64,000 bases of DNA from Pictodentalium vernedei (Eukaryota; Mollusca; Scaphopoda; Dentaliida; Dentaliidae): assembly GCA_031216915.1 (NCBI GenBank), contig CM062289.1, forward strand, positions 393,230,674-393,294,673, given 5' to 3'. Below, in pieces: positions 9,926 to 22,410 of the stretch (its first letter is position 1; each line of letters begins with the position of its first letter). Under the pieces are notes generated by a model. The model saw only the letters and a program-made list of their open reading frames with translations. It searched no databases and was not told the origin of the DNA. A program made the position numbers and the translations under genes.

Positions 9926-11600
9926 CATTGGACAAATCTTCCGTCGGATCCTTTGAAAAGAGACTCTCTCCTAGCGGAGGTACAGGCTCTCTTATTGAAG
10001 GAAGCAATAGAGGTCATCAAGAATCAAAATTCTCAGGGTTTTTACAGTCACCTGTTTCTCGTACTGAAGCCAGACGGCTCGTTCTGACCGGTAATAGACT
10101 TGAGCTGGATAAACAAGCTTATCGTGGCTCCAAAATTCTATATGGAGGCCATTCAGTTGGTAAGAGTGAGCATTCGAGTGAACGACTATGCAGCAAGCAT
10201 AGATCTAAAGGATGCTTACTTTCATGTTCTGGTACATCCGGCATTCAGAAAGTACCTACGGTTTGCAGTACAAGGGAAGGTTTATCAGTTCAGAGCAATG
10301 TGCTTTGGTCTGAACCTGGCTCCTTGGGCTTTCACTCGAATAATGAACTCGGTAATGTCATACTTCCGAGCTCATTTGTCTGCGGTAATGTCGGCTTACT
10401 TGGACGACATTCTGCAGAGATACGGCAACAGAATTATTCTTCAGAACGATGTTCAGAGTCTGCTACAATTACTCTGATGTCTCGGTTTCATCGTAAACAA
10501 GAAAAAGTCGGATCTAGCTCCATCCAAGTCGTTCACTCACTTGGGAATGAGCTTCGAGACTCACAACAATCTGGTTCGTCTGCCGTTACCCAGAGCGAAA
10601 TTAGTCAGTTGTTATGCTCTCTTTTGTCTACACTCAGGCGCATTAACAGCGAGGGAATTCATGCAACTGATGGGACTGTGCGGAGTGGCTGCAGATCTTA
10701 TTCCGATGGGCCACCTGCGCACGCGTCCCCTCCAGATATTCTTTCTTCAGAACTGGAGTGTGAAGACACATTTGCTCGAAACCAGTATTGTTTTAACAGA
10801 CCAAGTAAAACAAAAGGTTCATATTTTGTCAGGGTCTTTGGGACTCTCGGTTCCTAGGAAAGCATATAAACATCAAAAAGATGATCTCAATATGGCTAGC
10901 ACTTCAACATTGGATTCGCCTAATAGCGAACATCCACGTTCAAATCCTGTCGGAAAATTCGACAGTAGTAGCTAACATCAGGAACCAAGGCGGCACTCAT
11001 TCGATTCCATTATGCGATTTAACCGAGAGGATTCTCCTATACGTCATGAATCATCATGTTCATCTTTCTGTCCATCATATACCGGGTCATCTGAATGTAC
11101 TAGCCGACTCGCTCTCTCGGAAAGGTTGCCTGTTACCATCGGAATGGACTCTCAACAAGCGAATATTCAGACAGATTTGCTACCAGTGGGATCGTCCCAT
11201 GATAGATCTTTTTGCGACACACCTGAACAATCAATTACCGATGTTCGTGTCTCCATGCCCAGATTATCAAGCGTACGCAGTAGATGCTCTGTCGATCTCA
11301 TTGGATGGAATGATAGGATATGCATATCCTCCAACTCCGTTGATTCCGCAGATTCTGTTAAAGATCAAACAGTCTCGTTGCAAAATTTTACTAGTAGCAC
11401 CTCTGTCATCACAGAAACCTTGGATCAATCTTCTCGGGTGTCTGTTATGGGACGTTCCCCGGAAGCTTCCTCCACAAGAGGACCTTCTTTATCAGGGGAA
11501 GTCTCGCACACTGCATCACAACCCGGGAAGGTCTCAACCTTCACGTATTTCCGTTGTGCGGTCCTTCTTGCATGGAAAACAGTTTACAGGACACGTAGTG
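9926..11600 (+). pseudogene. RT/RNase H of element B, deleted
   Basis: RT motifs are readable in one frame at 9926-10087 and 10100-10975: SIDLKDAYFH, GLNLAPWAFTR, SAYLDDILQRYG. Breaks include TGA at 10085 and TGA at 10475 where C has a CGA arginine codon. A deletion of about 120 bases near 10835 removes the RNase H TDAS catalytic core. The RNase H tail continues in another frame at 10881-11600 with LSENSTVV (Asp replaced by Glu) and NVLADSLSRKG, then the DLFATHLN and YAYPPTPLI region. Confidence 0.85.
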
Positions 11601-12494
11601 GACACAATTTCTAACTGCAGTAGGTCCTCCTCTACGTTGAACTATGTGGAGGGTTTTCTTCCATTGGTGTCAGGATCAGTCGATAGACGTATACGATCCG
11701 TCCATACCAAATATTGCCAATTTCTTGGTCTACTTATTTGATGTTCTCAAACTGCAGCCTGTCACTATTAAGGGCTATAGGTCTATGTTATCAGATACTT
11801 TCTCTATTAATAGACCTAGAACCATCAGATTAATTCCGAAGTGGAAAGAAGCTCCGTTTGAGCCGTTGGACGTCATAGAGTTCAAATTCTTGACCTGTAA
11901 AATGGCGTTTCTCTTAGCCTTTACATCTGCTAGAAGAGTCAGTGAACTTCATGCTTTATCTGTTGATGAATCTCACTACTGTAGTGTGGGTAATACAATT
12001 ACCCTTACTACGGAAGTGGGATTTTTGGCTAAGAATCAGATTTCAGACAAACATCCTGAGCCTATTATCATTAAGGCTCTGCCGTCCCTGGATAACCGTA
12101 GCCCTTTGCTGTGTCCAGTTAGGGCTATGCGCATTTATAAATGTCGATCAGATTTTATTAGAAAAGGAAGAAAACGTTTCTTTCAATGATTCCTAACAGA
12201 AAGGATATTTCTGTTCATTCAGTCGCCAGATGGATTCAGTTAGCAATAAGCATTGCTTATGAAAATCTATCTTCGTATCAACGTTCGGTTAATAACATAT
12301 CAGCACACGAGGTTAGATCACTGTCCACTTCTTGGGCTTATTCTAACAGTTTAGCCATTACTGATCTCATGAAGGCTGCTTACTGGACACAGCCCTCTAC
12401 ATTTACCAAGTTTTACCTGAGAAATTTAGAGTCCATCTCCGGTGACCTTAGATCTTTAGGTCCTCTTTCTGTTGCTCAGAATGTCGTCCATTAA
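11590..12494 (+). pseudogene. Tyrosine recombinase of element B, internally deleted
   Basis: YR sequence runs 11644-12189 and, after a 4-base loss, 12186-12494 in another frame. Compared with A it lacks about 21 residues after YRSMLSDT and about 9 residues after IPKW, both in frame. The catalytic residues remain readable: SARRVSEL, AHEVRSLS and FTKFYL. It ends with TAA at 12492. The frameshift and deletions make it very unlikely to be active. Confidence 0.82.
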
Positions 12495-13639
12495 TGGTTA
12501 CATCTATAGGTATTTAGGCAGTCAGTTCCAGCATTGACGCTGTTCCGCTGCCCTCTTTGTTGTGTGGTCACATACCTCAGAACAAGGGGAAGGGGGGGGG
12601 GATGGTTTTTTCCCTTATGATCATCTGGCTTTATAGTGAAAAGCAAGGGAAGACTTCCTTCAGTGTCAGTAGTCCTGAGTCTGTGCTGGGATGGTTTTAA
12701 TGTGTAGCTCAGTGTGAAGCAAATACTATGTCTCATTTATGTATGTTTTTAAAGTGTAGCTCACTGTGAAGCATTTGTATATGTCGCGTGTCAAATGGGC
12801 ATTAATATACAATCCTCGGACACTTTTAAATGAGTATTTAGAGTCTCATTCTCTGAACTATCTTTATATATTGGTTTTCCTTCATTGAATTAGCATAATG
12901 GGTTATGCTGGCATTAAATGGAGAATTCTATATTATGTACTACTCAATTACATTGTTGGTGTTATGCCTTTCTCTTTTCTCGTAAAGGAGAAAGACATGT
13001 ATAATTCCTATCTTCTCCTATTCTCCTGTAGGAGCTATCCTTTACTGAAGTAATTGAGAGATTGGATTTCCCATTTAAGTCCTAGGCCCTCCAGCCTTTT
13101 TACAATTCAGCTAGTCTGGGCCATTGGTTGTTGTATAAAAATATGATAAATTTTAAGTAATTTGTATATTTTTTATACTTACCAATGGCCCAGACGGGTA
13201 GGGCCCTCCAATGAGTGGGCACTCATACCTCCCCGCTGTTTATAACATTTAACAGGCAATCTGTAGAAAGAATGATGGTTGGCGCCAATTTCGGTGTCTT
13301 CCTGGATACAGCCCATGCGCAGATCTGAAAAGTGTGGAGGACCAGATAGGACATCAATTTTTCGGTTTTGCATGCAAATTTTGGGGATTGGGGTGCAAAA
13401 TTTGCGTTTGGCCCTGGATTAATTTTTGAATTAGCACCAGCTAGTCTGGGCCATTGGTAAGTATAAAAAATATACAAATTACTTAAAATTTATAATTTTT
13501 AGGGCAAAGAGTGAAAAAAAGATAATTGAATTTCGATTCTTCTGTTTAGGTCTGGCCAGATATGGCTATCTAGAAAATGTTAAGAAATCAGTTTTTCTTG
13601 TTCATATTTACACATCTTTCATGTGATTTTTGTTTCAAG

Positions 13640-13756
13640 CTGAGGAAGTTACGAGCCAGCATTCTTGGTAGTTTATCTGATGAAGTGAGAGATTATGTGA
13701 AACTGCTTCTCAATGCTGAACCTTCAGTTAGACCAGACCCAGCTCAGCTGAGTAAA
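13640..13756 (+). CDS. SCYL2: SCYL2-like exon a
   Basis: The acceptor TTTCAAG precedes 13640 and the donor GTAGGT follows 13756. The exon is 117 bases, 39 codons, phase 0 at both ends. It encodes LSDEVRDYVKLLLNAEPSVR followed by PDPAQLSK, matching the segment at the end of the pseudokinase domain of SCY1-like protein 2, where the family has a deduced EEVR...LN..P..RPD..Q pattern. SCYL2 is a clathrin-vesicle-associated pseudokinase with HEAT repeats acting at endosomes and the trans-Golgi. The assignment rests on recognising four exons in the correct order. Confidence 0.85.
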
Positions 13757-13889
13757 GTAGGTAATTTGTTTATAGCTGATAATATTTTTTTTTGTTCTTT
13801 GCCCACTGATGGCAAACTGATTCACTTACAGTATGGCCACTGTGGACTGGTCACTTTCCATAGGTGGGCAATATTTCCACGAATGCAAA

Positions 13890-14323
13890 TACAGTGGAGC
13901 CCACTTAATTGGATATCTCTTAATTGTATATCCCTATTAATTGAATATAATTTTCAAACACAAAACCATTTACCATATCTTCAGTACAAATTTGATCTGT
14001 TAATTGCATATGGGTTGTAGAGTAAACTCTTGTTAATTGTATATAAATTTTTGTAATATGTAGAAAAAATTACTGTGACATGCACTAAATTCCCCTTATT
14101 TATCAACCTTTTTGGCCTCACTACATCCAATACAGGCATTTATTCTATTATATCTTGTTTGACAGAGCTCTATGAGCTCTGTCAAACAAGATATAATAGA
14201 ATAAATGCTCAGTTTACCCCCAGAACACAGGAAACTGACCAAATCCCTGTTAATTGTATACTCCTGTTAATTGAATAATTTTCACTGGCAAAATGGATAT
14301 TCAATTAAGAGGATTCTACTGTA
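13890..14323. mobile_element. pogo/Tc1-type MITE, copy 1
   Basis: 434 bases including a TA at each end. The termini read TACAGTGGAGCCC and, inverted, TACAGTAGAATCC, followed by repeated TTAATTG motifs. The centre is a long perfect palindrome around GACAGAGCTC/GAGCTCTGTC (about 14143-14205). Copies 2 and 3 lie at 45344 and 48541. Confidence 0.75.
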
Positions 14324-14394
14324 TTTGATCCCAAACACTGATTATAGAAATAATTATCAAAAATTTAATTAATGAAGCACCGGGTACAATTTTT

Positions 14395-15620
14395 AGCTCA
14401 ACTTTGGCGAAGCCAAATTTGAGCTTTTGTCATGGCCCGTTGTCCGTCTGTCCGTACGTCAACAATTGGATACAGCTCGGGCTAGAGGCCGTATTTATGA
14501 ACCGATCTTTACGAAACTTCTTGGGTACCTTTGGTATCACCGTGGGACGAGAACGAGTGTTTTTGGGTCCGGTCCAAAATTCAAGATGGCCGATGGCAGC
14601 CATTTTGTACAAAATTAGGTGCAATCAGATTTTTGCACAGAACTTCCATATGAAAGCGCTGATTTGAATAATTTTTTGTGTGAATGTTTAGTACCATGGG
14701 ATACTTCACATATAATACAGGTTTTTTTCTCGTGCAGAAATTATGCAAATTAGATGAACTTTGATTTTTTCATTGCGATTTACACACAGTAAGTACACAT
14801 GGCAATACGGCCCGGGCTAGAGTCTGTATTTATGAACTGATCTTCACGAAATGTCTTGGGTACCTTTGTTATCACCTTGGGACGAGAACGAGTGTTTCTG
14901 GGTGCGGTCTAAAATTCAAGATGGCTGCCAGTGGCCATTTTGTACCGAAATTAGGTCTAATCAGTTTTTTGTACACAACTTCTATACGGCTCAGACTAGA
15001 GGCCATATTTATGAACCAATCTTTACGAAACTTCTTGGGTACCTTTGTTACCACCGTGGGATGAGAGCGAGTGTTTTTGGGTGTGGTCTGAAATTGAAGA
15101 TGGCCACCAGCAGCCATTTTGTACCAAAATTGGTGCAATCAGTCTTTTGTACAGAACTTCTGTATGAAAGTTTTGATTTGAATAAATTTTTGTATGAATG
15201 TTTAGTAACATGGAATACATCACATATTGTAAGGTTTATTTTTTTTGTGCAGAAATTGTGCAAATTAGATGAACTTTGATTTATTCAGTGCTACTTACAC
15301 AATGTAAGCACACATGTCAATACGGCTCAGGGTAGAGGCTGTATTTATGAACCGATCTTCACAAAACTTCTTGGGTACCTTTGTTATCACCTTGGGACGA
15401 GAATGAGTGTTTCTGGGTGCGGTCCAAAATTCAAGATGGCTGCCAGTGGCCTTTTTGTACCAAAATTTGGTCCAATCAGTTTTTTGTCACAAGTTCTATA
15501 CAGCTCGTATTTATGAACTAATCTTCACAAAACTTCTTGGGTACCTTTGTTTTCACCTTGGGACAGGAACGAGTGTGTTTTGGGGTGCCTTTGTTATCAC
15601 TGTGCTATGAGAACAAATTT
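14395..15620. repeat. Degenerate tandem repeat, five units
   Basis: Starts with GCTCAACTTTGGCGAAGCC and a TCCGTCTGTCCG run. The motif TTGGGTACCTTTG recurs near 14523, 14858, 15037, 15373 and 15539, so spacings alternate between about 335 and 165-180 bases. Each unit contains TATTTATGAAC, CAAGATGG and, in longer units, TTAGATGAACTTTGATT. No protein is evident; small ORFs here only reflect the repeat. Confidence 0.75.
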
Positions 15621-16275
15621 TTTGGGGTTGAGTCAGACCCACTCTGGGACTCAAAGATTTCTTTTCTAGTTTAGCATCTGACTGTAGCCCACCTTTACAA
15701 TACTTTACCTATACATTTGTTACAGGCAACGGTCAGTATTTATGTACAGACCGTTACAATACTTTATATGTACCTTTGTTATCAGGTCATTACCTAGATG
15801 TTTGTCATTGCTGTGTCACATACTATACATGTACATATCTTTGTCTTGACAAGTTGAGCTACAGTGTCATTGATACTTTCATTTTATTTTTATTACCTGG
15901 TAAACGCATGGGTGGACATTACTGCCCAAGCGTGAATTATGACCAGTCCATGTCAACTGTACTGTACTGTGCTTTCTACCTCATAATATTTTGTTTGACA
16001 GAGATCTACAATCGTCGTAAAATAAGATGTAATAATAATAAGAAATTTGAAAACTGTGCATAAATGGTTCATCACTCTTCTTCTGCATATTGATGTCATA
16101 ACCAATTGATTTGTTGACAGAAAATTAATTTACAAAATAAATTGGTCACCTTTTTGTTTACAAATAAATGTACCTATGCTGATGGCATATGTTTACATGA
16201 TTGACAAATTGTACCATTAGGGTTGTGTTACACATGCCACTATGATACAGCACTTGGTTGGATGCCTGTTAACTC
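15621..16275. other. Intronic sequence with no recognised feature
   Basis: AT-rich sequence with a few partial echoes of the neighbouring repeat (ACCTTTGTTATCA at 15771). I see no exon, RNA gene or bounded transposon. Confidence 0.5.
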
Positions 16276-16545
16276 TACCATACTTGGAGAGTGTATTATC
16301 ACTAAATCACTTGTAGAGTGGAGATTCCACCCAAGCTATAATTGCAAATTTGTTGCAAATCATAACAAGCACAAGCAAAGTTCCAGCCAGCAGACCTCTG
16401 TGTTAAACCCGAAGGTCCATTGGCTGAAACATTGCTTGTGTTTTTTTGAATCCATATGTACAGAATTTGAAAGTGATACCTTGGGTGTTAACTCCACTCC
16501 ATGGGTGATTTAGTTACAATCCACTCTCCACATACTGTACCTTAT
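16276..16545. repeat. Inverted repeat, MITE-like
   Basis: The left arm (ACTTGGAGAGTG ... CTAAATCAC ... GTGGAG) and the right arm (ACTCCAC ... GTGATTTAG ... CACTCTCCACATACTGTA) are inverted over about 55 bases. The transposon type is not clear because no target duplication is visible. Confidence 0.5.
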
Positions 16546-16744
16546 ACGAAAGGCAGATGTCACTTGCAAATAAAATTATTGAATAATTAATTTTTTCCGT
16601 CAAAAACATAGCTTATGACCCCTCATTGGAATGAGTTTAATGAGCTCATTCCAATGAGGGGTCATAAGCTTTGTTTTTGAGAGAAAAATGAAAAAAATAA
16701 TGAAAATTTAAAAGTTTTGGCTGTTACGTTGGGTAAAGTGTTAA
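16546..16744. mobile_element. TTAA-flanked foldback MITE (piggyBac-like), left end decayed
   Basis: The right end GGGTAAAGTGTTAA is close to the family end GGTAAAGGGTTAA. The centre is a palindrome built on ATAGCTTATGACCCCTCATT. Related copies are at 21655, 27189, 46277, 52241 (split by D) and 60907 (split by E). Confidence 0.6.
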
Positions 16745-16842
16745 AGATAGAAGAGATGGGGAAAACTGTGTTACTTGAATTATCTGGTAAACCTTCCAAA
16801 CAGCAGGTGTTGTAATTAGATGACATTTAACTATGTATGAGA

Positions 16843-17413
16843 TAGGGCAGCACGATATTCAAAACTGAATACCGGTATCGGTATTTAAAAAAATACCACG
16901 GTATATCGAAAACTGTTCAGATATATGAACACAAGTACCACAATCGGAACTCGAGGCATCACAGTCGGAACCAATTAGCATGCCTTGATGATGCGGTTCG
17001 AAAAATATTTACCCAACGCAGACGATATCAAAATTCATTATTTTCAAAATTAGTTTTTCAGAATTTTCCCAGATTTCCACAAAACTATATCATGTGACCC
17101 CTCATTGGAACGAGCTCGACGAGCTTGTTCCAATGGGGGTCACATGATATAGTTTTGTTGAAATTTTTGTAAATTATTTTTTCAACTGCTGAATTTGTTT
17201 TTTAAGAGGGCACAAGCAGACAATTCCTTGGATAAAGGGATAATATTATTCATTCGGAGCTACAATTAAAAAACTCAAGACATCTTGAAAATGAAAATTG
17301 TGGGTAAATAAATAATGACGATAAACCGATATTTTTGTAATTGCACCGGTATTCAATCGATATTGGTTTGAATACCGGTATATATCGGTTTATCGATATA
17401 CCGTGCAGCCCTA
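16843..17413. mobile_element. hAT-type MITE with nested foldback element
   Basis: Terminal repeats TAGGGCAGCACG and CGTGCAGCCCTA, flanked by a perfect 8-bp duplication GTATGAGA (16835-16842 and 17414-17421). The inner arms carry ACCGGTATCGGTATTT-type sequence. A decayed TTAA-family MITE sits inside (about 17011-17243), with a central palindrome around 17095-17160. Confidence 0.85.
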
Positions 17414-17421
17414 GTATGAGA

Positions 17422-17804
17422 ATCCAACATCCAGATAGGATGGACAAGGCAGGTTAGGGAGGCTTTTGTGTTTGCATGCATCCATGCATGTATCCTGGTC
17501 CACTTGTTTGTGTGATAACTCAAACGACCGTAAATTGATCCTTTTTAAATTTAGTAGCTATGCATCAGATATAACTGCCTAGCTGAAAGCGATATCCAGT
17601 GCATTTTAGCAATTTTTTTCACGTTTAATTATACCCCCTTTTTGTGAAAACAGGGAACATAGAATATTGTGAGCACAATGTCTTGAACAAATATTATGGG
17701 ATTCTATTGAAATGTGAATGGTATTGATTTAATCTGTATTATCTTCTTTCCCAGAAATTCCAAATATCAAGTTCAGCACATAACTATGACTTCAGACCCG
17801 GCTG
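17422..17804. other. Intronic sequence with no recognised feature
   Basis: AT-rich, no repeat boundary and no coding signal seen. Confidence 0.5.
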
Positions 17805-18147
17805 ATTTATTTATTTATTTATTGGAGTTTAATGACACTCTCGACAGCCAGGGTCACCTCGCAGTGGACAGTTTTATGGGTGGAGGAAGCCTGGAGACAA
17901 CCACCGAGCAATAGCGAACAACTGTCAGACTCCGAACATACTAATGCCACACAAGCAGGGTTAGCATTGGTTGAAGACAGGTGCACCATTGACATGCAGA
18001 ACGCCAGTGCTACCGTACCCTCGTGTGGGTTATTAGGATTAAGTGCCTTGCCCAAGGACACGAGGAAGTTACCCCTGGCAGGAATCGAACCATGAACCTT
18101 ACGGTTTGAAGTTTAATTCCATAACTGTTGAGCCACTGCACTCCCCA
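17805..18147 (-). mobile_element. tRNA-derived SINE, divergent copy
   Basis: Reverse-oriented: the (TTTA)n run at 17805 is the tail and the tRNA-like head is near 18147. A B-box-like GGTTCGATTCC is readable on the minus strand near 18082. The body keeps the CCTTGGGCAAGGCACTTAATCC segment of the family but differs elsewhere. Confidence 0.7.
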
Positions 18148-18649
18148 AAACTCAGCTGATATGTGCTCAATCTCAGCCAATATGAACCAATCTATAGTTG
18201 TCCCCTTTAATGCATTCCTAGGCACAGATCTGAGAATTTTTGTACTTATTTGCTTTGGTTTAATAAATACAGAGGTTATTACTTGGTTAGTTTCATATCA
18301 GCTGAGATATCATCCCTCAGTTACTTCACATCAGTCTTCAATCTTTGGTCTCAGGCTGATATGAAGTAACCTCAGGCTGATGTCTTGGCCGATACGAAAC
18401 TAACCAAATAAAAACCTCTAATTATGTAGTAGATATGATTTTCTTTCCCAGAATTGCCCATTATTGAGCTCAGCTGATATGACTTCAAACTCGGCTGATA
18501 TGATGCCAATCTTGGCCGATATGAACCAAGCTAGAGTTGTCCTTGATTTGTTACTAGGCACAGCTATTTGTTTACAACAAAATCATCAAGTCGATCAGTA
18601 AAATTGGCATTTCCAGACAAAAGGGAGTAGTTTTTTGTATGGTGAGGAC
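18148..18649. repeat. Repeated GCTGATATGA-type sequence with inverted arms
   Basis: The arms GGTTATTACTTGGTTAGTTT (18271) and AAACTAACCAAATAAAAACC (18397) are inverted around copies of CAGGCTGATATGAAGT. The same block reappears at 20590-20655, so it is a dispersed repeat. No ORF of interest. Confidence 0.5.
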
Positions 18650-18661
18650 TTAATGATGGCA

Positions 18662-19030
18662 GGGAGCATGGTGGCTCAGTAGTAATAGACTGTTGGACTT
18701 TTATACTAGAGGTCCCAAGTTCGATCCCCATCTGGGACACCCCGCGTTGTGTCCTTAGGCAAGGCACTTTATCCTGGTTGCCTACATGGGGGCTCGATGA
18801 CGCCGTGTACTAAGGTGTACTGCACGTCGAAGTTGCACATATCTTCAACCGCTGTAACCCTGCTTGAGTGGAGCTTGAACAGAGTTAGAATGTTGAGGAG
18901 CTGACAGTTGTCCATCACTACTCAGTGGTTTTCTCCGGGTACTCCGGCTTGCTCCACCCGGAAAAATGTCGCGGCTGAGATTAGCCATTGTGTATAAGAA
19001 TGTGACCTTACACACCAATAAATAAATAAA
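18662..19030 (+). mobile_element. tRNA-derived SINE with 12-bp target duplication
   Basis: Flanked by TTAATGATGGCA at 18650-18661 and 19031-19042. The head has an A-box-like TGGCTCAGTAGTAATAGAC and a B-box-like AAGTTCGATCC, then the family body (TTAGGCAAGGCACTTTATCC) and an (AATA)n tail. The duplication length and the tail indicate LINE-driven target-primed insertion. Confidence 0.88.
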
Positions 19031-19266
19031 TTAATGATGGCAATAAGTAACAATTAGGTGAATGAAGAGAAAAAAGAAGAGAGTTGTGCACAAAGGTCAA
19101 ATAAGACTCAGAGTCATAACATTTGTTGAAGTGAAAGAAGAGATAGTTAAGCTATCTGAATGTTGTGGCTTCCCCACTCGGTTTGAATCAGAAGTTTTGT
19201 GTGATGAGGAATTAATGATGGCAATAAGTAGTGATTAGGTGAATGAAGGAGAGAAGAGAACTGTAC
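19031..19266. repeat. Tandem duplication of target-like sequence
   Basis: TTAATGATGGCAATAAGTA plus the following GTGAATGAAG sequence occurs at 19031 and again at 19211. The duplicated segment is unrelated to the SINE itself. Confidence 0.5.
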
Positions 19267-19269
19267 AGA

Positions 19270-19637
19270 AATTTATTTATTTATTTATTGGTGTTTTAAG
19301 GTCACATACTTATGCACAATTGCTAATCGTGACCCTGACAGTTTTACGGGTGGAGGAAGCCGGGGGACACAGAGAGAACCACCAAGCATCGACAAGCAAC
19401 CATCAGCGCCTCAACATTCTAACTCTGTTCGTGTTTCGCCCAAGCAGGGTTACAGCGGTTGAAGACATGTGCACCATCGACATGCAGTACGCCTTAGTAC
19501 ACGGCGTCATCGTGCCCCCAGGTAGGAAACCGGGATAAAGTGCCTTGCACAAGGACACAAAGTGGATTGTCCCGGATGAGGATCGAACTCGGGACCTCTA
19601 GTATAGAAGTCCAACAGTCTACCACTGCATAACCGCG
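19270..19637 (-). mobile_element. tRNA-derived SINE, minus strand
   Basis: Inverted copy: (TTTA)n tail at 19270 and tRNA-like head ending near 19637. On the minus strand it reads GCGGTTATGCAGTGGTAGAC, with B box GAGTTCGATCC. It lies opposite the plus-strand copy at 18662, so the two could pair in a transcript. Confidence 0.82.
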
Positions 19638-19959
19638 AATTGCATCCGGAGATTCGTCGAATTTGGAGTAGAGGTAGTTCAGCTATCCGAACGTCGCGGC
19701 TTCCCCACTGAGGAAGCCGAGACGTTCAGATAGCTGAACTAGGAGAAGATGAAACTTCAGACTTTATGAAAAGAATGAGAAACAATAACACTGTGAGAAA
19801 ACTGTAACAGATCTGAGAACATTTTGTAAATATTTGATTTTGTTTAATAAATAAAGCAGTCCTGGTAATTCATCCTTGTTTCCTCGGCAAAAAAAAATAT
19901 TGCTGTGGAAAACTGGTGCTTTTTCAGCAATTGCTGTGAAGCCTGTTCGATTGTGTTAA

Positions 19960-20352
19960 AATCATTAGGGGGTAGGACATAGTCTCAATTGCCATGTATA
20001 TGTAGTATGCAGTGAAGTGAAATCTTTTAAGTAACTTTAACACGTGAAAGTAGTTCGAGATACATATGTATATAATCTCACTCAATGTGCACAATCTTTA
20101 ACTCAATTAGATCATGCCAGTATCATGAACCATGTGAATGCTGAGAAAAAATCTTGGAAGGAAGCAGGCGACTTTCTCAATATGTACGGTATGAGTCAAA
20201 ATAAGATGCATCATAACCACAAAACTAAGTATCTCACTGCTTGTATGTTGATAATACCAGAATCTGACATCATTTTTTGGAAAGCTCTGTAAGAGCTTTC
20301 CAGAAATTGATGTTAGATTCTGGTGTTATCGACATAGAAGAAGCAGAACATG
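19960..20352. repeat. Dispersed repeat, uninterrupted copy
   Basis: Carries CAATTGCCATGTATATGTAG (19990), GTGAAAGTAGTTCGAGATAC (20044) and a hairpin around 20265-20330 (AATCTGACATCA inverted). A second copy is split: its 5' piece is at 22010-22086 and its 3' piece at 25892-26196, separated by a 3.8-kb insertion. Confidence 0.72.
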
Positions 20353-20737
20353 TAGCTGCTAGTGGTTATGTTGCAACTTGTACTGTAAATTGTAAGATTA
20401 GCAATACAGCGTAGTGCAACCCACGTGGTTTGATTCCTTGTGTTTAACCTGGAAGTTGTGCAGTTTCTACCACCACAAGGCTTTCTGAAGAAGCCATCCT
20501 CGGCAGTATTTTTGCTGTGGATATTTTTCCTTTCCTCTGCATTTTTCTCGGCACTGCTGTTTGCTGAGGGTGAATTACCAGGGCTGAATAAAGAGGTTGA
20601 TATGAAGTTACCTCAGGCTGATATCTCAGCCGATATGAAACTAACCAAGTAATAACCTATAAATATCTGATGTAAATGTCTTGCTCAAGTTAACTATCAA
20701 GTATTGGTAATTTGTTAGCAGAGTTAGTGGTCTTTCA

Positions 20738-21074
20738 GCAGGCTGCAAGCCGAGAGGTCCTCGGTTCGAATCCCACCTGCGGCAACCGCGTTGTGTCCTT
20801 GGGCAAGACACTTCACCCCCATTGCCCATGTGGGAGCATGGTGACACTGTGTACTAAAGCGTACTGCACGTCAATGGTGCACCTGTCTTCAACCAATGCT
20901 AATCCTGCTTGTGTGGAGTTAGTATGTTGGGGAGCTGACAGTTGCTCGCCATTGCTCGGTGGTTCTCTCCAGGTACTCTGGCTTCCTCCACCCGTAAAAC
21001 TGTCATGGTCATGATTAGCCATTGTGCAGAAATATGTGACCTTAAAAACACCAATAAATAAATAAATAAATAAG
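20738..21074 (+). mobile_element. tRNA-derived SINE, 5'-truncated
   Basis: Starts inside the head (GCAGGCTGCAAGCCGAGAGG, B box CGGTTCGAATCC) and ends with (AATA)n. GGTCTTTCA flanks it at 20729-20737 and 21075-21083. It lacks the A box, so it would not be transcribed by Pol III. Confidence 0.85.
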
Positions 21075-21083
21075 GGTCTTTCA

Positions 21084-22009
21084 TTAAAATTGTGGACTTC
21101 CAACATTCCAACATTTTAGCAGAATAACTCAACAACTTGTGATCAAATTCTTATGAAATTCACTTGTGTTTAACTCTTCACTCATTGCATACAATATCAA
21201 AATTTGTTACGCTCATTTTTTTGCCTCCGCCAATTTGGCAAAGGCGCATTAAGTGTTACCCTTGTCCATCCATCCGTCCGTCTGAACATCCATCCATCCC
21301 AAATATGGTTTCCAGATGATAACTTTAGTTTGACCCAACGAAATGAAACAAAATTTTATACATAGGTTTATAACCAGATAATACAGGTTAGGATGGATCG
21401 TGGGTGTGGTCCGATATTTTTTGGCAGACTTATGGTCTTTTACCGACTTAGAAGACATGTTGATCTTAATTCATAAAGCGGGGAATTAGTGTCTCATGGA
21501 CACATTTGGCAGCCTGCTGTATTAGTGCTGTGGTTTAATGGAGATAAGATAAGATATTTATTCCTATCACAATATCAACAAAGATAAATGACTAGAAAAT
21601 CATGCTTAGCAGGGGGGGGAGGGATGGAGGGGGGGGGGGCATAGCCACCCTGGCGTTGCACATGTTATTTTCAAATTTTCAACAAAACCATACCACGCGA
21701 CTCTTCATTGAAATGCACGCAGTACACACATTCCGATTATGGATCACATGATTATGATTTTGTTGAAAAGTAAATTTTTTCAACTACTCAATTTGTGAAT
21801 TACAAGCAGTGATGCAGCTGATTCATTAGGTAAAGGGTTAAGATATGAATCTCCTTTTTATGGAATACTCATTTACAAAACTGTCAGAAATTAAGCTACT
21901 AGGCAGATTTTGAGGAGTCCCAACCCCACCCCCATTCTAAATTGGTTGGTGATGATGAAAGCAATTTGACATCATTTATGTTGTAAATAAAATCTCTTTG
22001 TGATGAAGC
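21084..22009. other. Intronic sequence with a decayed TTAA MITE
   Basis: Contains a CCATCCATCCGTCCGTC simple repeat (21267), G-rich runs (21610-21640) and, at about 21655-21841, a decayed TTAA-family MITE ending GGTAAAGGGTTAA. No coding sequence seen. Confidence 0.55.
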
Positions 22010-22410
22010 AGTGGAATCATCAGGTGGTAGGGCATAGCGTTAATTGCCATGTATATGTAGTATGTGGTGAAGTGAAATTTTATAAGCAAGCCTGAAAATT
22101 GGCATCCGGTCACGGTCAATTCCGGCACAATTGAGGCATATGACCGACATAAACGTGTTTGAGGTGAACATTTTGACCGGTGCAAATTTCTTATCACGCC
22201 GGCATCAGATGCAGTTGTTTTTATATGTTTAACACCTCTGAATAACCAGTCAACGCGTTCTTTCATTTTTGGGTTTCCTTTTTATGTGTACCCATACTAT
22301 GTATGGTACACATAATGCCGGCATCCGGGGTGGCCATCTGTCGTTCGTCCATCCTTTGTCCGTCTGTCCGTCCGTCCGTCCGTCCGTCCGGCGTCCGTAT
22401 CCATTTCTTT

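Larger units (their letters stand above)
9624..13500 (+). mobile_element. DIRS-like element B, 3' part
   Basis: Continuation of the element cut at 2460. It holds the gag tail, a deleted RT/RNase H, a deleted YR, a 3' region with a G-run at 12590, an ICR at 13109-13195 (CTAGTCTGGGCCATTGG ... CCAATGGCCCAGAC) and a right terminal repeat at about 13262-13500. It ends about 140 bases upstream of the SCYL2-like exon a. Its many indels show it is older than A. Confidence 0.88.

Noticed and set aside
19239-19538. ORFs within SINEs (also 20712-21014, 51416-51757 and 60393-60650)
   Set aside because: They translate the SINE body; the same peptide recurs at each copy and has no protein function.
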